In this document: one piece after another, positions 45,850 through 58,740 of the stretch
How the letters are laid out: every line of letters starts with the position of its first letter
How positions within the stretch are numbered: position 1 is the first letter of the stretch
NCBI RefSeq assembly: GCF_002878395.1
Contig: NC_061114.1
Location: 142,377,090 to 142,441,089, forward strand
Reading direction: 5' to 3'
From: Capsicum annuum
Lineage: Eukaryota; Streptophyta; Magnoliopsida; Solanales; Solanaceae
Length of the DNA stretch: 64,000 bases
The notes under the pieces: generated by a model
What the model saw: only the letters and a program-made list of their open reading frames with translations
Databases searched by the model: none
What the model was told of the DNA's origin: nothing
Position numbers and translations under genes: made by a program

Positions 45850-47640
45850 ATACTTATCATTTTCTATTTCAATGCATATGCCACCACATTTGTCTTACAA
45901 GATGGTATTGGATGGTAATATCAATAATCCTTTAATAACTCTATCCACCTTCTGTGCTTCAAGTATAAATCCTTTTGGGTGAAAACATGTTGTAACTATA
46001 ATTGTCTGTGAACACTTCACACTTGACACCCCAGAGGTAGTGTCTCTAAATCTTATGTGGACAAACCATCATTTCCAACTCTAAATTATGGGTTGGATAA
46101 TTCTTCTCATGAGGCTTCAATTGTGCCATAGCATATGTAGTTACATTCTTGTTATGCATCAACACAGTACCAAAACCACAGAGTGAAGCATCACAAATAT
46201 AATAAAATCTTTACCTTCAACTAGAATAGAAAGAAAGGGAGTTGAATTCAATAGTGTCTTTAGATTTTGAAAGCTCTTCAAACACTTGTTCGGCCATATA
46301 AATGGCACCTTCTTCTACGGCAACCTTGTCAAATATGTTGCAATGGAGGAAAAATTTTGGATAAACATTTGATAGTAACAAAAAAGACCGACAAAACTTT
46401 AAACTTGAGTACGAAGCTATACTAAACCAAGTCTTAACACCCTCAATCTTCTGGGGATCTACTATCATCCCCTTTTATGAAACCACATGCCCTAAAAATG
46501 CAACAAAAGAACACAAAAATTCATACTTATAGAATAAAACATGTAGTTGCTTCTCCTTCAAAATTCCCAAGTAATGCAAAGATGACCTGCACGTTCCTTC
46601 TTACTGTTGGAGCAAACGATAATTTTATCAACAAAATCTATCATAAAAGAATCAAAAAAGGACTCAAAGATACTGTTCATCAAGCTCATGAAAGTTGTTG
46701 GCATATTAGTCAACCCAAAAAAATCACTAAAAACACATAATTCCCATATCGAGTCCCAAAAGTTGTCTTAGGTGTTCCCGCATACAAAATCATTAACTAG
46801 TGATAATTTGACCTCAAATATATCTGTGATAAAATGGAAGCACCCTATAAATACTCAAAAAGTTTATCTACCTTGGGCAGTGGATACTTATTCCTGACGG
46901 TAACCATATTCAAATTCCTGTAGTCAATGTATATTTTCATACCAACGTCATTTTCCTCAGAAAAAACACTGGGTCACCCTAAGAAGAAGAATTAGATCAA
47001 ATGAATACCTTATCAAGTAACTCTTGTAACTGTATCTTGAGTCCCCTCAATTCAGCTAGAGCCATTCGATAAAGAGAATAGAAATGGGATGAGTGGCAGC
47101 TCTAAATTGATACAAATGTCAATGTCCCAATCCATAGGCATACTAGGTAAATCTGTGGGAACCATCTCCTAAAATTCTGACACAATGGGGATTGCCTCAA
47201 TACAAGAAGACTCTGCACTTATATTTTTAAGATGTGCTAGAAAGCCAAACAACCTCGCCTAACTAAATTCGTAGCCCAAATAAAAGATACAATTTTCATA
47301 GGTTTTGACTTATAAAAACCTTCTCACGCTAACTTATCCATCCCAGGCATCTCTACAATCATATTCTTATATTTACAATTTAGAACAACATAACATAGAT
47401 AGCTAGGTTATACGATCATAACGTCAAAATCAAGCGTATTAAATATTATTAAATCTACCTATGTCTAAAAGCCCATGAACAATGCAGAACAAGCATAATA
47501 CATATAGGTCACTACCATAGACTATCCGATCAAAGAAGATACATAATCAAAAAAGTCAAGTATGTCACAAATCAAGTCCAATCCAAAGGAAAATGTAATG
47601 ATACATAAGAATAAGTGGAACCTAGATCAAAAAAACACTA
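45850..47640 (-). pseudogene. Element G pol: protease, RT and RNase H (broken)
   Basis: Protease is near 47400-47640 with DPGSTYSYVS at its start (read with a frameshift), then LDFDVMIV and MIVEMPGMDKLA near 47340. RT covers about 46450-47180: IDYRNLNMVTVRNKYPLPKV near 46900 and, at 46620, FVDKIIVCS in place of FIDDILVYS, so one catalytic Asp is lost. MIVDPQKIEGVKTW marks the end of RT at 46430. RNase H lies at about 45880-46200 and is poorly kept. Confidence 0.75.
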
Positions 47641-47979
47641 GCCATCTGGTCATGGATGGGAATAGTACCTATAATGATGGAATCAAAAGCCTTTACCTTA
47701 GTCGTGCCTAGGAAGAAATAGCAATGAACTCTATCATTAATCTGGGCAATGTTTTTAGTAAGCTGCACACCACTACTACCTATATTACTAATACCTCGAT
47801 AGTCATCATGGCCTCATTGATCATTATCTAGCCTAATCTATGGATGACTATTACCAATACTATTACCTCTATCGCCCGTACCAATAAAAACTATAGATCT
47901 AGCTTTTTGATTGCCCTGTAACCTATTTTGTCTCTAAGGATACTCTTTCTTGAAGTTCCCCATTGCATTGAAAGTATAA

Positions 47980-49130
47980 CAACCTCACTCTATAAGGCCT
48001 ACTAGCTAAAGAATAAGAAGTCCTTTGGTTTCTAATAATAGAGATACTGAGTAGACCAGGATTGACCCTTTATAGAAGCTAGCAGAGATGAATAAAATAG
48101 GGCAAGCTGGATAGGTCTGATGGCTATGATGCTTGGAACAACTACTACCAAGAGTTACCCAGATTTCTGGACACCTTTGCTAAAATAATTGTCAGAACAG
48201 CATGCTTGACCCTTTCTACCTATTGTACATAATAAAAAACCTCATTAAAGGTCTTTCTGACAGAATCCAAATAAATAGACAAAACCTGTATATCAGTGTT
48301 CAATCCCTTCACAAACAATTGAATCCTCTTATCTTCTATACCAAGTAACTGAGTAGCATAACAGAACAAATAATAAAACATGACCACATAGACCACAACA
48401 TACAAACTTCCATACTCCATGGCCAGAATCTTATATTTCTTTTACCACAAAGAGTGCAAGGTACATACTTCTACAAAAATATGCTATGAAATTGAGCCTA
48501 TGTCATTGAGGTAAAGATGGTGATTGAAACTTCATATACGCCCTCCGCCCACTACGTTGTAACATCTTGCTATTGGAAGGTATCTAACTCAATACCATAT
48601 TACCAATAATAACCATTTTACATTTCCTTTTGTAATGATCAACAATGAACTCAAATACATTTTTAGTCTTAGAGCCAATAAATATATGAGGTTTCATCTT
48701 CAGAAACTTAGCAAACATATCATGTTCAATCCCAGACATGAAAAAACCTAAGATAGGGAGAGGGAAAATTTTAGTCATCAAGGCCACACCCATTTTAGAA
48801 GCAATTGTAGCAGATGGTTGAACACCTTAGAAACTGGTAAGAAAGCATAGCAAGGTAGCCCTAGTATCAATCAACCCTCTCAGGAAATTACCTACTGAAT
48901 CATCTTAGAAAATATCAGGGAAGGATTTTCACCCCCAACTGGTGCAACCTTTTCCTAGCCTACAACATGCTCATTCAAAATATTAACCTTTTTACAATGA
49001 TCATATGGTAGGGAGGTGTCATTAACCTTTGATGAGACCAACTAGATGTTGCCTTAGATCCATTCTTACAGGGTGTTTCCTTACCTCTTCTCCTTCCCCT
49101 ACACTTACCACATCCCTAAATAACTGACTA
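47980..49130 (-). pseudogene. Element G gag (broken)
   Basis: A basic N-terminus (RGRGRR-like, near 49090) and a gag core with FLKMKPHIFIGSKTKNVFEFI at 48640-48710, then ATQLLGIEDKRIQLFVKGLN near 48300-48370. A basic, Gln-rich linker follows toward a decayed zinc knuckle near 47980. Stops throughout. Confidence 0.7.
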
Positions 49131-49132
49131 AA

Positions 49133-49149
49133 GAGGGTTAGATACCAAT
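49133..49149 (-). other. Element G primer binding site (degenerate)
   Basis: The minus strand reads TTGGTATCTAACCCTCT, close to the TTGGTATCAGAGC-type initiator-Met tRNA site. It lies between the LTR and gag at the expected place. Confidence 0.65.
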
Positions 49150-49152
49150 TGG

Positions 49153-51590
49153 GATAGACATATGCCAATTGGAATCAAGTTATACCACAAAAGAAGAAAG
49201 AAAATTATAGTTTCACAAAATACTATAGCCTTATAAAGTACTATAGCCTCTTGAAAAAAATTTAATACCAAGAGTACACCCTGGATGACATACAGTGCTT
49301 ACAGCCCCAAAGGACCAAAAGTTAACCCATGAACTAGTACCTGTTGTGAGCACTGAATAAAATAACAAATACATGTGTGGAACTCTAACTGGAAATGCCA
49401 CAAGGTTTTTAACAACTAAAAATCAATACTGAATCATAGTTTAAAATGTTTGAAACAAATTGTCAATGATAATAAAAAACTGATAATACGACTGAAAATT
49501 GACTATTTATCTACACTAGTCTGAAAGACTCTAAATAGACTGAATGTGGAGTTGATGGTATAAGTCGCCAACTAACTCCGACTGACTACTAAACTGAAAA
49601 AAAAATGCTGACATCAACATCATTGGTCCTCAAAGTATGAGGACTCACCACTACTACTATTATTGATACACTGGGATGTTTAAGTAAGTTCGGGAACCTA
49701 AGTGTCCGAACCTACGATATGACACATCATAGCCCATGAAATTAGTATACAGTTAGTACTTTGAATGTGCTACTATGCTAAATGAGGTTAGGATTATATG
49801 CCTGGGTTCATGAACATGAGTAATACATGACTGAATAAATAGCATGAGATTACTGATACAATAGTATTCGTGAAAACTGTAAAATCTAAGGATGCATGAC
49901 CAAGGAAATAACATAATACTGAAATAATCTATAAACTGAAGTGTTGAAATATTGATACTGAAAAATAGATAACTGTATGTTATGGTCAAGAAAATCTAAA
50001 GCTGCACTCTGTACTGAATTTTAAACTAAAACTGTGGGAGATAACTATAACTGACATTCCCCAATGTACTATAAGGGTCCAGCCTGTAACTCAAGTTGGA
50101 AGGGCGTTAGTACCATTCCACGAGTACTAAAAATGGTCGTATGGATCCACTAACTGATGTCCTAAATGACCGGGGTGTCAAGCCTAAACTGACGCATAAC
50201 CCTTGAGAGGTAGTCAAGCCAAACTAATAGGTGACCCTTCATATCATGTTGGCTACGTAGTTCTAGAATACATGGACTGATCCTAACAACTCTGCCTAAT
50301 TAACAGGGAAGCTATAATCCCTGCTTTCACTTGGTGCTAAATCCTATACCTAACTGAATGAAACTAAATACTAGACTGAACTAGGTTTAGTTGTTTATGG
50401 TGACTGGCTGAATTGAAAATTCCCATAACTATCTTGAACCATTCTGTAGATACTGAAGACTAGATAAGCATCTAGATTTCGGGTATTCAAAACCCCCAAG
50501 ACTCGATAGTAATAACAAAAAGACCATACAAAACCTTAAGAACATGACAAGTAACTATTGTTCAAAACTCATTCCTTTGGGCATTTTATCAAACACTTGC
50601 AATTCATGATTTAAACATGGGAATAGTTTTAAACATGTAGTGATATCATGATTTCGATACTAAATCACAATTTAAGGTACAAACCAATGGGTAAGCATCA
50701 TTCAAACGTGTAGGGTCTAACTTTAACAACAAATCATGCATAAACATAATATAAAACCGAAATTCATGGGAATTCATGGTTAAAAATTCATGAGAACATG
50801 TAAAAAAATCATTCTTTTAAGCTTAAAATTGGGTTCTTGGACTCCATGGGTAAAAGGATCTCATGAATGAACATCTAACATACCTTAATTGAAGAATTCT
50901 TAAGGGTTCTAGGTGACTTTCTTAAACTTGAGCTTGAATCTTTGAAGGGCTAGGGTTTGTTCTTGAGAGACAATGGTTTTAAATTGACAAAATTTAATTG
51001 AAAATGGACCAAATATGCTTTTGGGGGCTTTATCCAATGTTTTTCACGAATTGGGGCAATGAAAAAGGACCCAACTGTCCCTAGGAAATTAAAATTCAGA
51101 ATTGAAACCCAAATTAAACCTTCACCGCGATGTGCCAAGGCTGTTATCATGATTTCCACCACGACGCAGTGCAATTGCGGTGACTTTATAGAATTTGACA
51201 ATTTGTGATTTGATTTCACCGCGATGCAATGACTCCTCCATTACTATACTTACTATAATGTGGTCCAATCACAATGAGCTGCTATTTTGGAAATCCAAAT
51301 GTGGTTAAAACCTTCTCTGAAAAATTCTAAACTTACCCGAGACATGCTACTTACACCCCTGAACATGAATCAACTCAAAAACTTACACCTCAGGGTCGAG
51401 AAGATCAATTTAAGAAATAATTGATGTTGAGATCCAAAAATAAGACTAAGTCCCAACACTTATCCAAATTATCAGGTTCCAAGCCTTTTGTACAAGTACT
51501 ATGAGCTGGAATGAATTTAGAAAAGTATGGGGAATTATAGAAAAGTTTAAACATTTTTGTACCATTTTACAAGACTTTAATGGATCTATT
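49153..51590 (-). repeat. Element G 5' LTR (outer end uncertain)
   Basis: On the minus strand this goes from a GACCCTGAGGTGTAAG phrase (about 51400) through three CACCGCGATG/GCGTCGTGGTG phrases (51125-51230) and a leader with AACCCTAGCCCTTC (about 50950), then a long tail to 49153. Layout matches the F LTR. With no second copy, the right end can only be placed between the PBS of element I and about 51450. The small frame at 50950-51219 is not a gene. Confidence 0.6.
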
Positions 51591-51611
51591 TAGTATAATG
51601 GGAACAACGAA

Positions 51612-52125
51612 CCTAGAGCCTTGACACTAACTTTGTCATGACCCAAACCTATCTTGAGTGAGACCAACACTAACCCTCAGAGTGGAGAACAATCTAAGTC
51701 AAAACCATTATGCCTAACACTTGCAAAATAAGGAAACCTATTATTTTTCATTAATTAAATCAATATTTGAAAATTTCTAATACGAATACTAAATATAGAA
51801 ATGAATGCTTAAACATCCTTAGAATATGAAAGTCATTGTACCAAAAAACTACAAATGTCAATGTAACGAGTTCAATCCTAAAACAAAGGAAACATCCAAG
51901 TCGAAAAAAATTGGATAGGAACAAAGTGAAGAACTCATGGTAAGCCAGAAGATGTAGCTCACCGTTAAATCCAAATATGATCTGTTCTACATCTAAGGTA
52001 TTGAAATAGTCACCAAAAGATGCTTTGTACTCAATAAAAAAATTAGTGTAGTATCAGTATACATAAGCTATGCTTATTATGGTCACCTACTAGCCATGAA
52101 CTATAGGGGAAGAGCTCTTGTACAT
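51612..52125 (-). repeat. Element I: LTR end plus primer binding site
   Basis: On the minus strand the LTR end GGTTTGGGTCATGACA (ending at 51635) is followed by AAGTTAGTGTCAAGGCTCTAGG, a degenerate TTGGTATCAGAGC-type PBS. The LTR end closely resembles that of D. To the left lies the G LTR, so G probably inserted just inside element I. To the right the block abuts repeat K at 52126. No I coding region is visible. Confidence 0.6.
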
Positions 52126-52857
52126 TGTTGCGCCCAAGTGAACACACAAGTCTATGTGGTCTCACTAAGTATTAAAGTGGCCCTTTAGAAGACAAGTACC
52201 GATCCTAGAGGGACTTATTTTAAAAACTATGTAATTCAAGTTTAATAATTGAGATTAAATTGGTGCAAAAGTGACAAAAAGAGTTTGAGAATTATAAACC
52301 AAAATTAAAGTAAACAATGCAATAAAGTAAAGGTCTTGGACAATCAATAAAGAGAAAACTCGGGGTTAAAGCACTATGAACAATCATACTAAGCTATTGA
52401 ATTTCATTGGTTAGATTACTTATCTTGATTGTTGATTCGCAAGGTTTATAGTATGATTATGGTCTCTGGATCCTCTAATCTTCTACCTAACTGGACATTA
52501 CAACTACAACTTTGAGTGGGGATGCAATAGTTTATTTAGATGCATTAAGATGTAATCCTACAAGTGAACCAAGAAAGGCTTCTAGGTATATCCCTATCCT
52601 AGACGCTAATTCTAATCCCTTATTTTATGAAAGAATAAGAACCTTAATCTATTTACCCGTATATTCTATCATCTTATTACCCCCCACCCCCTCCCCCCCG
52701 CCCTTCGAGCTTACAAAGACGACAATGGATGTATTGTAAGGGTAGATAATCCTTAAAATAGTTATAAAGTATAAATAAACAACCAACTATTATAGGAAAT
52801 TAAAACCTAATTAATTTGAAGCGATAGTAATCATGTTCTTAGCCTTAACCCTGGAAA
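52126..52857 (-). repeat. Repeat K copy 2 (inverted relative to 4298-5016)
   Basis: On the minus strand it follows copy 1 landmark by landmark, from CCAGGGTTAAGGCTAAGAAC to GATCGGTACTTG, GGCCACTTTAATACTTAGTGAGACCAC, ending CACTTGGGCGCAACA. A C-rich run on the plus strand (52680-52703) is specific to this copy. The frame at 52512-52739 lies inside the repeat and is not a gene. Confidence 0.7.
52680..52703 (+). repeat. C-rich low-complexity run
   Basis: A stretch of C broken by single A, T and G residues, inside repeat K copy 2. Copy 1 has a mixed purine string at the matching place. Confidence 0.9.
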
Positions 52858-53699
52858 GGGGGCTTTTATCCACTCATGGACATAACCATAGTAAAGATAA
52901 ATAAATATATGATAAAATCTATTAGAAAACTAAAGTAAAGAGATTAAAACCCTATTTGAAGTATTTTTAAGACACTTTCTATGTTTCAAAGCCGTCCATG
53001 GTCCACAACATCAAGTTCAAGTGTCCTGTTTATATGAGCACAAAATTGCCAATTTTTTTACTAGGCCTATGTCATAGTGGTAATTCTCCACAATATCCTC
53101 TATGGTGTGACCTCATCATAGATACACACTATTTTAGGTCCCTAATGAATCTTCATAAGTGTGGAATGTTCCCGATAGCTATGTATTGGGTCTGAGATGC
53201 AACATGGACATCCAAAGTGTCCATTTCTCATCAAGTCTTGTTTGGTGCTTTCGTTGATCAATTCCAAGTCTTTTTATGATGTTTACACTTGATTTAAAAA
53301 TTGTGTATCATTAATATATCATCATTATCAATCCACCAAGCATCCTATAGCATTAAACACAACAAATTAGAGCTCAAAACAACACACAATACATAACTGT
53401 GAACTAGAAACTTAAACTAAGAATACTAATTTTGCCTCTTTTCATCATAAACTTGGTTTTGACTCTTAATTGAATTCACTTGCACATAAAACACTATAAA
53501 CAAGTGTTTATACATATAATTTCACAATGATAACCTTAGTAACTCATTATACTCACTATAATTCCTTGAGATCACTAGTCAAACACCTAGCTCAAGCTAG
53601 TAACACTAGTTTTCTCATTTAAACTCTAAGTGGCCAGATTAAGTACAAACATATTTGAAGGACACCTTAAACATTATAATCAAGTAATTAAACACTTTT
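52858..53699. other. Unassigned DNA, probably upstream part of K copy 2
   Basis: Read on the minus strand, a CATATAAAC TATA-like string near 53030 precedes the K block, consistent with the U3/R part of an LTR. I cannot see a start. The frame at 52998-53195 has no domain. Confidence 0.4.
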
Positions 53700-55148
53700 A
53701 GGTTCAATTATATCAGTATTGACTCATTAACCACACAATAAGTCCTTATCACAAAGCAAAACAGGCTTGGATAACAAGTGCATAAATCCACCTCGGATCA
53801 TACATGTACCAAATTCCATACATCAAGTTCTTTCCAACCTTATACCAATAAAATCTCATAAGGATGTCCAAATACAAGCATATGCCATAATGATCAACTG
53901 ATGGTGTAATAATCGTAACCACAATAATAACAACAATCATACTTGTAAACCCAAAAACGTTTTAATGAAATTTCATTGCATGCGATTAACCCTTAGGCTA
54001 TCAAATAATCGTTCACTTTCCTTGAACGTGAATTGCAACAAGCATACTAAGGAATACATATCATGAACACATATAACAAGTTCTGTTCTAACTATGATAA
54101 ACCTTCACTTACCTCAATTCATTCCTAAGTATGCACTAATAAACTTGAGGTTTGGTTTTTCTTGCAACCCCGACTTGTTTGTTTTCCAAAAATATCAACA
54201 CCGTACATAATAAACCAAATAAACTAACAATATGAACGATTATAACCTAATTCCAAAACTTCAAGGTCAATTTATGATAACTCATCTCATTCTATGATTT
54301 TCTATCATCATTCCAACTTAATCCTACAAATTTTATCGTAACAATGGTAAATTTTATTCATACAAGAGTAATTTAACAATTTTTAACAACAATTAAGGAT
54401 TTCCTATAGAATTCACTTAATTACACCAGAAAAATTAGTGAGGTCAAGTTAAATCTTCAAAAAAACCATAAAATAGTGATAAAATAAGTTAATATTGGAA
54501 AAACTAATTAATGGAAGTGATCATCTTAAATTACAAAGACTATTGATGAAAATAGGTGGAATTTTGCCTAAATTGCCACAGCCCCAGTTATATCCAAACC
54601 AAGAATGGAATAAAAATAATATTTTGTGGGGTATTTTGAATATTAAGATGCCATATCCCACTATAGTGGCCCCTCCCACCATAGCAGCCTCGCAATAGTA
54701 GAATCCACCAGCTATGGTGGAACTGACCAAAGCTGACTCCTACTATTACGTAAAAATTCTAGCAATAGCAGTGGAGTAATAACAGCCTGCCACCTGGTAT
54801 AGAGGCTTAGGAAAGGTAGAAACTTAGAATTGCTCTCATTTTTTCCTTTTTGGAAGAACACCCTTAGATTTCGATATCTAAACTAACCTCTTTACATCAT
54901 GTTAGATATTGAAAGTTACTCTCCCAAATTTAATTCTACAAGATACTATAGATTCCAGATAGAATTGACTCACAAAATTACCATAAATTACATAACCTTT
55001 AACTAATCTGTTTTCATATTTTTCTAGGTTATTCGATGCTCGGATTTTATTCAATACCAGCCTAGCCTAAATTTTTATCTCTGAATTCTAGGAAATCCTT
55101 AACCCAAATTCTTGCATGCTATACTTACCCACAAAATGGGTCATTACA
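53700..55148 (-). repeat. LTR-like block J
   Basis: The minus strand begins TGTAATGACCCATTTTGTGGG at 55148, a typical LTR start for plant gypsy elements (TGT-ATGACCC). It then follows the usual plan: a region with repeated CTATAGTGG/CTATGGTGG phrases (54655-54720), an AT-rich leader and GTAAGTGAAGG near 54110. No second copy, PBS or coding region was found, and the left end is a guess. Confidence 0.5.
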
Positions 55149-55203
55149 GTATAACTCTATTATTTTTCTATTTCTATTACTTATGAGTTTTGTATAGAGT
55201 ATG

Positions 55204-57416
55204 GGTAATACCCTGATCGTTCCTTAAGCCTAAATCCATCTCTTGAAATGAATATAGATGAATTCTAAGGTGAATTATGTTTAAACCATGTTGTATTTCT
55301 CTAATTTCTACTTTTTATATGTGGATATTTGAATAAAGTTTTTGTCGATACTAAATTTGCCCAAATCTGACCCTCAGGTGAAGAGTTAGAGCCATTTTAG
55401 TGAGACAGTGTGCCACCTGGCACTTTAGCGCGTTGCAAAGCTAGCCAAAATGGCAATTATCATTTTCTAGTGAGCCTCCGTGATATTGATGCATTACACC
55501 AAGGCTCAATTTTAGGATTGTCAAATTCCAGTGCACCAACATGATTCCACCGCGTTGTGATGCCCTTCCAGGTCATGACTAAGGTGACAACGTGATTTCA
55601 TCGCGTCGCGCCACTAAGCAGTTTCTCAATTGTCAAAATCCGGAGAAGGTCTGTGATCATGGTGTATTGTGCCAAGGCCAAAACTCGGGCTCCAGTTCTG
55701 GAATTTGCTCAAGGTTATTGTGGTCATTTCTGCCTATTTTGGCCTCTATATATATATATCCAACTAGAGGAGAGCAATTCATTTTCTCTCCAATCTCTTC
55801 CAAGAAATATCTAGAGCTAAGGTTTCTCTCCTCCAATTCCAAATCCAAATCTTCTCTAAGAAAATTCAAGAATCTTCCATATATTTCACCGAGTTATTCA
55901 AGAATCAAGTTCTCTAAGGCAAAGGTATCAAGAAAATTAGCTCAAAGGTGTGAAGAAGAGTTTCCAATCAAGTCTTTACATCTTAAAATAATAATCCAAG
56001 GTATGTGGGGCTTGAACAAGAATATCCTTTCATTCTTGTGCCCAAATAATTGATTTTTACTATTGGAATTTCATGATCCTTGCAAATGGGTTTACACCCA
56101 AATTTCTTTATTTATGATTTATGAGATTTGAATTGATTAAGTTTGATATTTATGATTATTTTACCATAATATTTCTTAAATTGAGAATTTATGCCATAAA
56201 TTATATTTTGTTATTATTTATTGATGATTTCTAGGTGATTTAAGATAAGTGTCATGAGTTATGCTTTTCCATGAGAAGATTGAGTATTGAATATATATTA
56301 ATATTGAGCTTGAGGGTCAAGAATGATTCCTATGATGTTTTCTTGAAGCTTTTGATACTTGATATGATTTGATAAGCATGTACTTGATGTTGAGAAAAAC
56401 TGTTTGAGTTTGAGTCAAGTTAGAAATCCACAAGTTGTATATGATTTACAGATGAGATATATTTATGATTTGGTCTTCATGATAGACCCTTGAGTTAATT
56501 AAGGTGGATTTAGTATTTTGAGCTAAATCTGGGAGGAGTATTTAGCACCGAGTGGGAAGTGTGGGTTCAGCGTATCCTACTTCCCCAGAACTACGTGCCA
56601 CCGTAGGATTGAGATTTGAGGGCCAAAGAGCCGTGTGATTACAGATATGAGTTTGAGGTTATATTCCCTGGCAAGAGTATAATGCTCACGCCAATGTGGG
56701 GTTTCTTCCTTAGGAGGGCAAAACGTTAGAATCCATGCGACTCACATGGTTTATGTCAATTATAAGAAACTCCTAGGTCCATAATAGTCTAAGTTTCTAG
56801 AGTTACCGAGTCACTCTAAGTCATGAGTTAAATAATTTGAGTTGAGTCCAATGATTTATGAGATTTTTAAAGCATGTGTTATTATTGATGATTTATGGAA
56901 ATTATGTTACAGGAAATTCAAGCGAAGAGAGTCATTATTGTCAGCATGCTTGACTTTATTTTACTTTTATGATATTGTTTAAAAGTGTTGCATACACCCC
57001 CACATACTCAGTAAAATCCCAAGTACTGATTCCTATACTCTTCTTTGTTCTATATTTTCTCGTAATGTACATTCAGGTGCTCAGTCTCAGCAGCGACAGT
57101 GATCTTTGAGTACCTCCATCTATATTCTTACAGTTGGTGAATCCTCATGGTTCGAGGACCTATTTCCCTGATTTTTACCTTGATAGTAGATGGTTGTTTT
57201 TTTTCAGTTCAGGCGAGTCAGTTGGGGATCTTTCCTAATGGCTCCTCAGTCTTTAGTTGTAGAGGATTTGTTAGACTAGAGTACCAGTATGTACAGAACT
57301 TTCAGTATTTTATTTATACAGGCCAATATTTCTTCATATTCAAGTATGTTCATGACATGATTATTCTTCCCTATCTAGCATGATTAGTGATAAAGTAATA
57401 TCTGAAAGTGATGACA
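55204..57416 (+). repeat. Element F 5' LTR (about 2.2 kb)
   Basis: Starts GGTAATACCCTGATCGTTCC (3' copy: TGTAATACCC...), so the opening T has mutated to G. The end is placed at GTGATGACA by the position of the PBS remnant. The first 0.78 kb is duplicated at 62482-63258. A TATA string is at 55746-55760. The open frame at 55592-56053 starts in U3, crosses the TATA box and is not conserved in the other copy. Confidence 0.85.
55746..55760 (+). promoter_or_regulatory. Putative TATA box of the F 5' LTR
   Basis: CTATATATATATAT is followed by a short leader rich in TCTC. The 3' LTR has the same box at 63025-63036 (CTATATATATAG), so it was in the parent element. It would start transcription at the LTR R region about 30 bases downstream; activity is inferred only. 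Confidence 0.6.
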
Positions 57417-57429
57417 TGCTTAGAGCGTA
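57417..57429 (+). other. Element F primer binding site remnant
   Basis: TGCTTAGAGCGTA aligns poorly with the TGGTATCAGAGC-type site, keeping mainly the AGAGC core, and lies just before leader DNA shared with C and D (GCGCCACAC...AGAGGCTA-type phrase at 57495-57530). Confidence 0.4.
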
Positions 57430-57619
57430 ACGTTTGAAGAGTCCTAGGGAGTCTGACGAGCCACGTTATGTAGAGTCTTGATTATCAGTTTGTAGCGCGC
57501 CACACCTATGAGCAAGAGGCTACAGGATGATTTAGGAAAAGTTATTTCTTTCTTCAAAAGTCTATCGTACCTACAATTGTTTTTCTCTGCTATTAATTTG
57601 TGCTCTATTATGACAGAAA

Positions 57620-58740
57620 ATGCTTTCTCGTAGAGCTTGCAGAAACAATGACTAACCTCAACCCATTGATCCTTTAGGTGAGACGGTGTCCCACGCTGAA
57701 TTCTGGGAAGATTTTCAAGCTCTAGCCTAGGCAGTTATCGCCAATGCTAAGACCCATGTTCAGGCCATGGTTTCACCTCCGTAGAAAGGTAATTCAGCTA
57801 TAGCTCAGGATTGTGATTATGTGCAAATGAATCTGCCTGAGGTTTATGGGTCAAAGAGAGGCAAGGACCCACAAATGTATCTCGATAAGGTGAAAAAGAT
57901 CACCCAAATTATGCATTTAACAGAGGAAGAAAGTGTGAAGCTATCTTCTATCACTTGAAAGATGTTGCTTATGATTGGGTGGAGATGTGGAGGAAGAGTA
58001 GAGGGGAGGATGCTGCTCCCATGACTTAGCAGTTATTCTAGGACACGTTCTTAGATAGATTCTTTCCCCCAGAGATAAGGAAAGCAAAATTAGAAGAATT
58101 TATGAACTTGAGATAGGGCCCTATGACAGTTAAAGAGTATTGTCATAAGTTCAACCAGTTATATAAGTATGCTCCCGGTATGATGGCTGATTCTAGAACT
58201 AGTATGAGTAAGTTTTTAGCCGGTGTATATGGTTATGTTGAGTAAGTTTTTAGTCGGTGTATATGGTTATGTTGTAAAAGAGTGTAGATCCGCTATGCTT
58301 AATAGGGACATGGACCTTTCAAGACTAAAGATTTATGCTCAGCAGATTAAAGTAGATAAGGTGAAGGAGAGAGATATAGTAAGGGCAAATAAGAGAGTTA
58401 GATCAGAGCAGCAGGGGTATGGTCAGACTAGATTTTTTAGAGGGAACCTCTCTCAATCCCAGAACCATTCACTTGTGCTAGCGCCTTCATCAGCCAGTGC
58501 TCCTGCATTCAGAATTAGGCAGGAGCAGGGTAATAGGCCTACTATGTCTAGGTCCCAAGATAGTGTGAGTAATAAACGTCATCCTCCCCCATGTACGAAA
58601 TATGGTAGGGACCATCTTGGTGAGTGCTTAGTCAATTAGAGGAGTTGTTTTAGTTGTGGTAAGTTGGGCCACAGATTTAGGGATTGCCCATATGTTAGAC
58701 ATGGGAGGTCCATCCCCAGAGTCAGGCTATTAGTGATCTA
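57620..58740 (+). pseudogene. Element F gag with double zinc knuckle (broken)
   Basis: Starts MLSRRACRNND. Core: AEFWEDFQALA, VYGSKRGKDPQMYLDKVKKI (57850), then after a one-base loss HLKDVAYDWVEMW, FLDRFFPPEIRKAKLEEFMNL and VKEYCHKFNQLYKYAPGMM. A 34-base tandem duplication at 58206-58273 shifts the frame. The last part is open at 58223-58639 with MLNRDMDLSRLKIYAQQI. Zinc knuckles: CTKYGRDHLGEC (second Cys to Tyr) and an intact CFSCGKLGHRFRDC near 58648-58690. The same gag type is seen in element L. Confidence 0.85.
58206..58273 (+). repeat. 34-base tandem duplication in F gag
   Basis: Unit 1 is at 58206-58239 and unit 2 at 58240-58273; they differ by a single C/T. Since 34 is not a multiple of 3, it shifts the gag frame. 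Confidence 0.95.

Larger units (their letters stand above)
44440..51590 (-). mobile_element. Element G: Ty3/gypsy retrotransposon, 3' truncated
   Basis: On the minus strand: 5' LTR (49153 to about 51590), PBS, gag, protease, RT, RNase H and integrase with its C-terminal tail. It stops near 44440 against the Tat-like RT, so the end of the integrase tail and the 3' LTR are missing. All domains contain stops. Its LTR carries CACCGCGATG-type phrases also seen in the LTR of element F, suggesting related LTR families. Confidence 0.8.

Noticed and set aside
55592..56053. 153-residue open frame
   Set aside because: Lies in the F 5' LTR across its TATA box; the 3' LTR copy does not keep the frame and no domain is visible.
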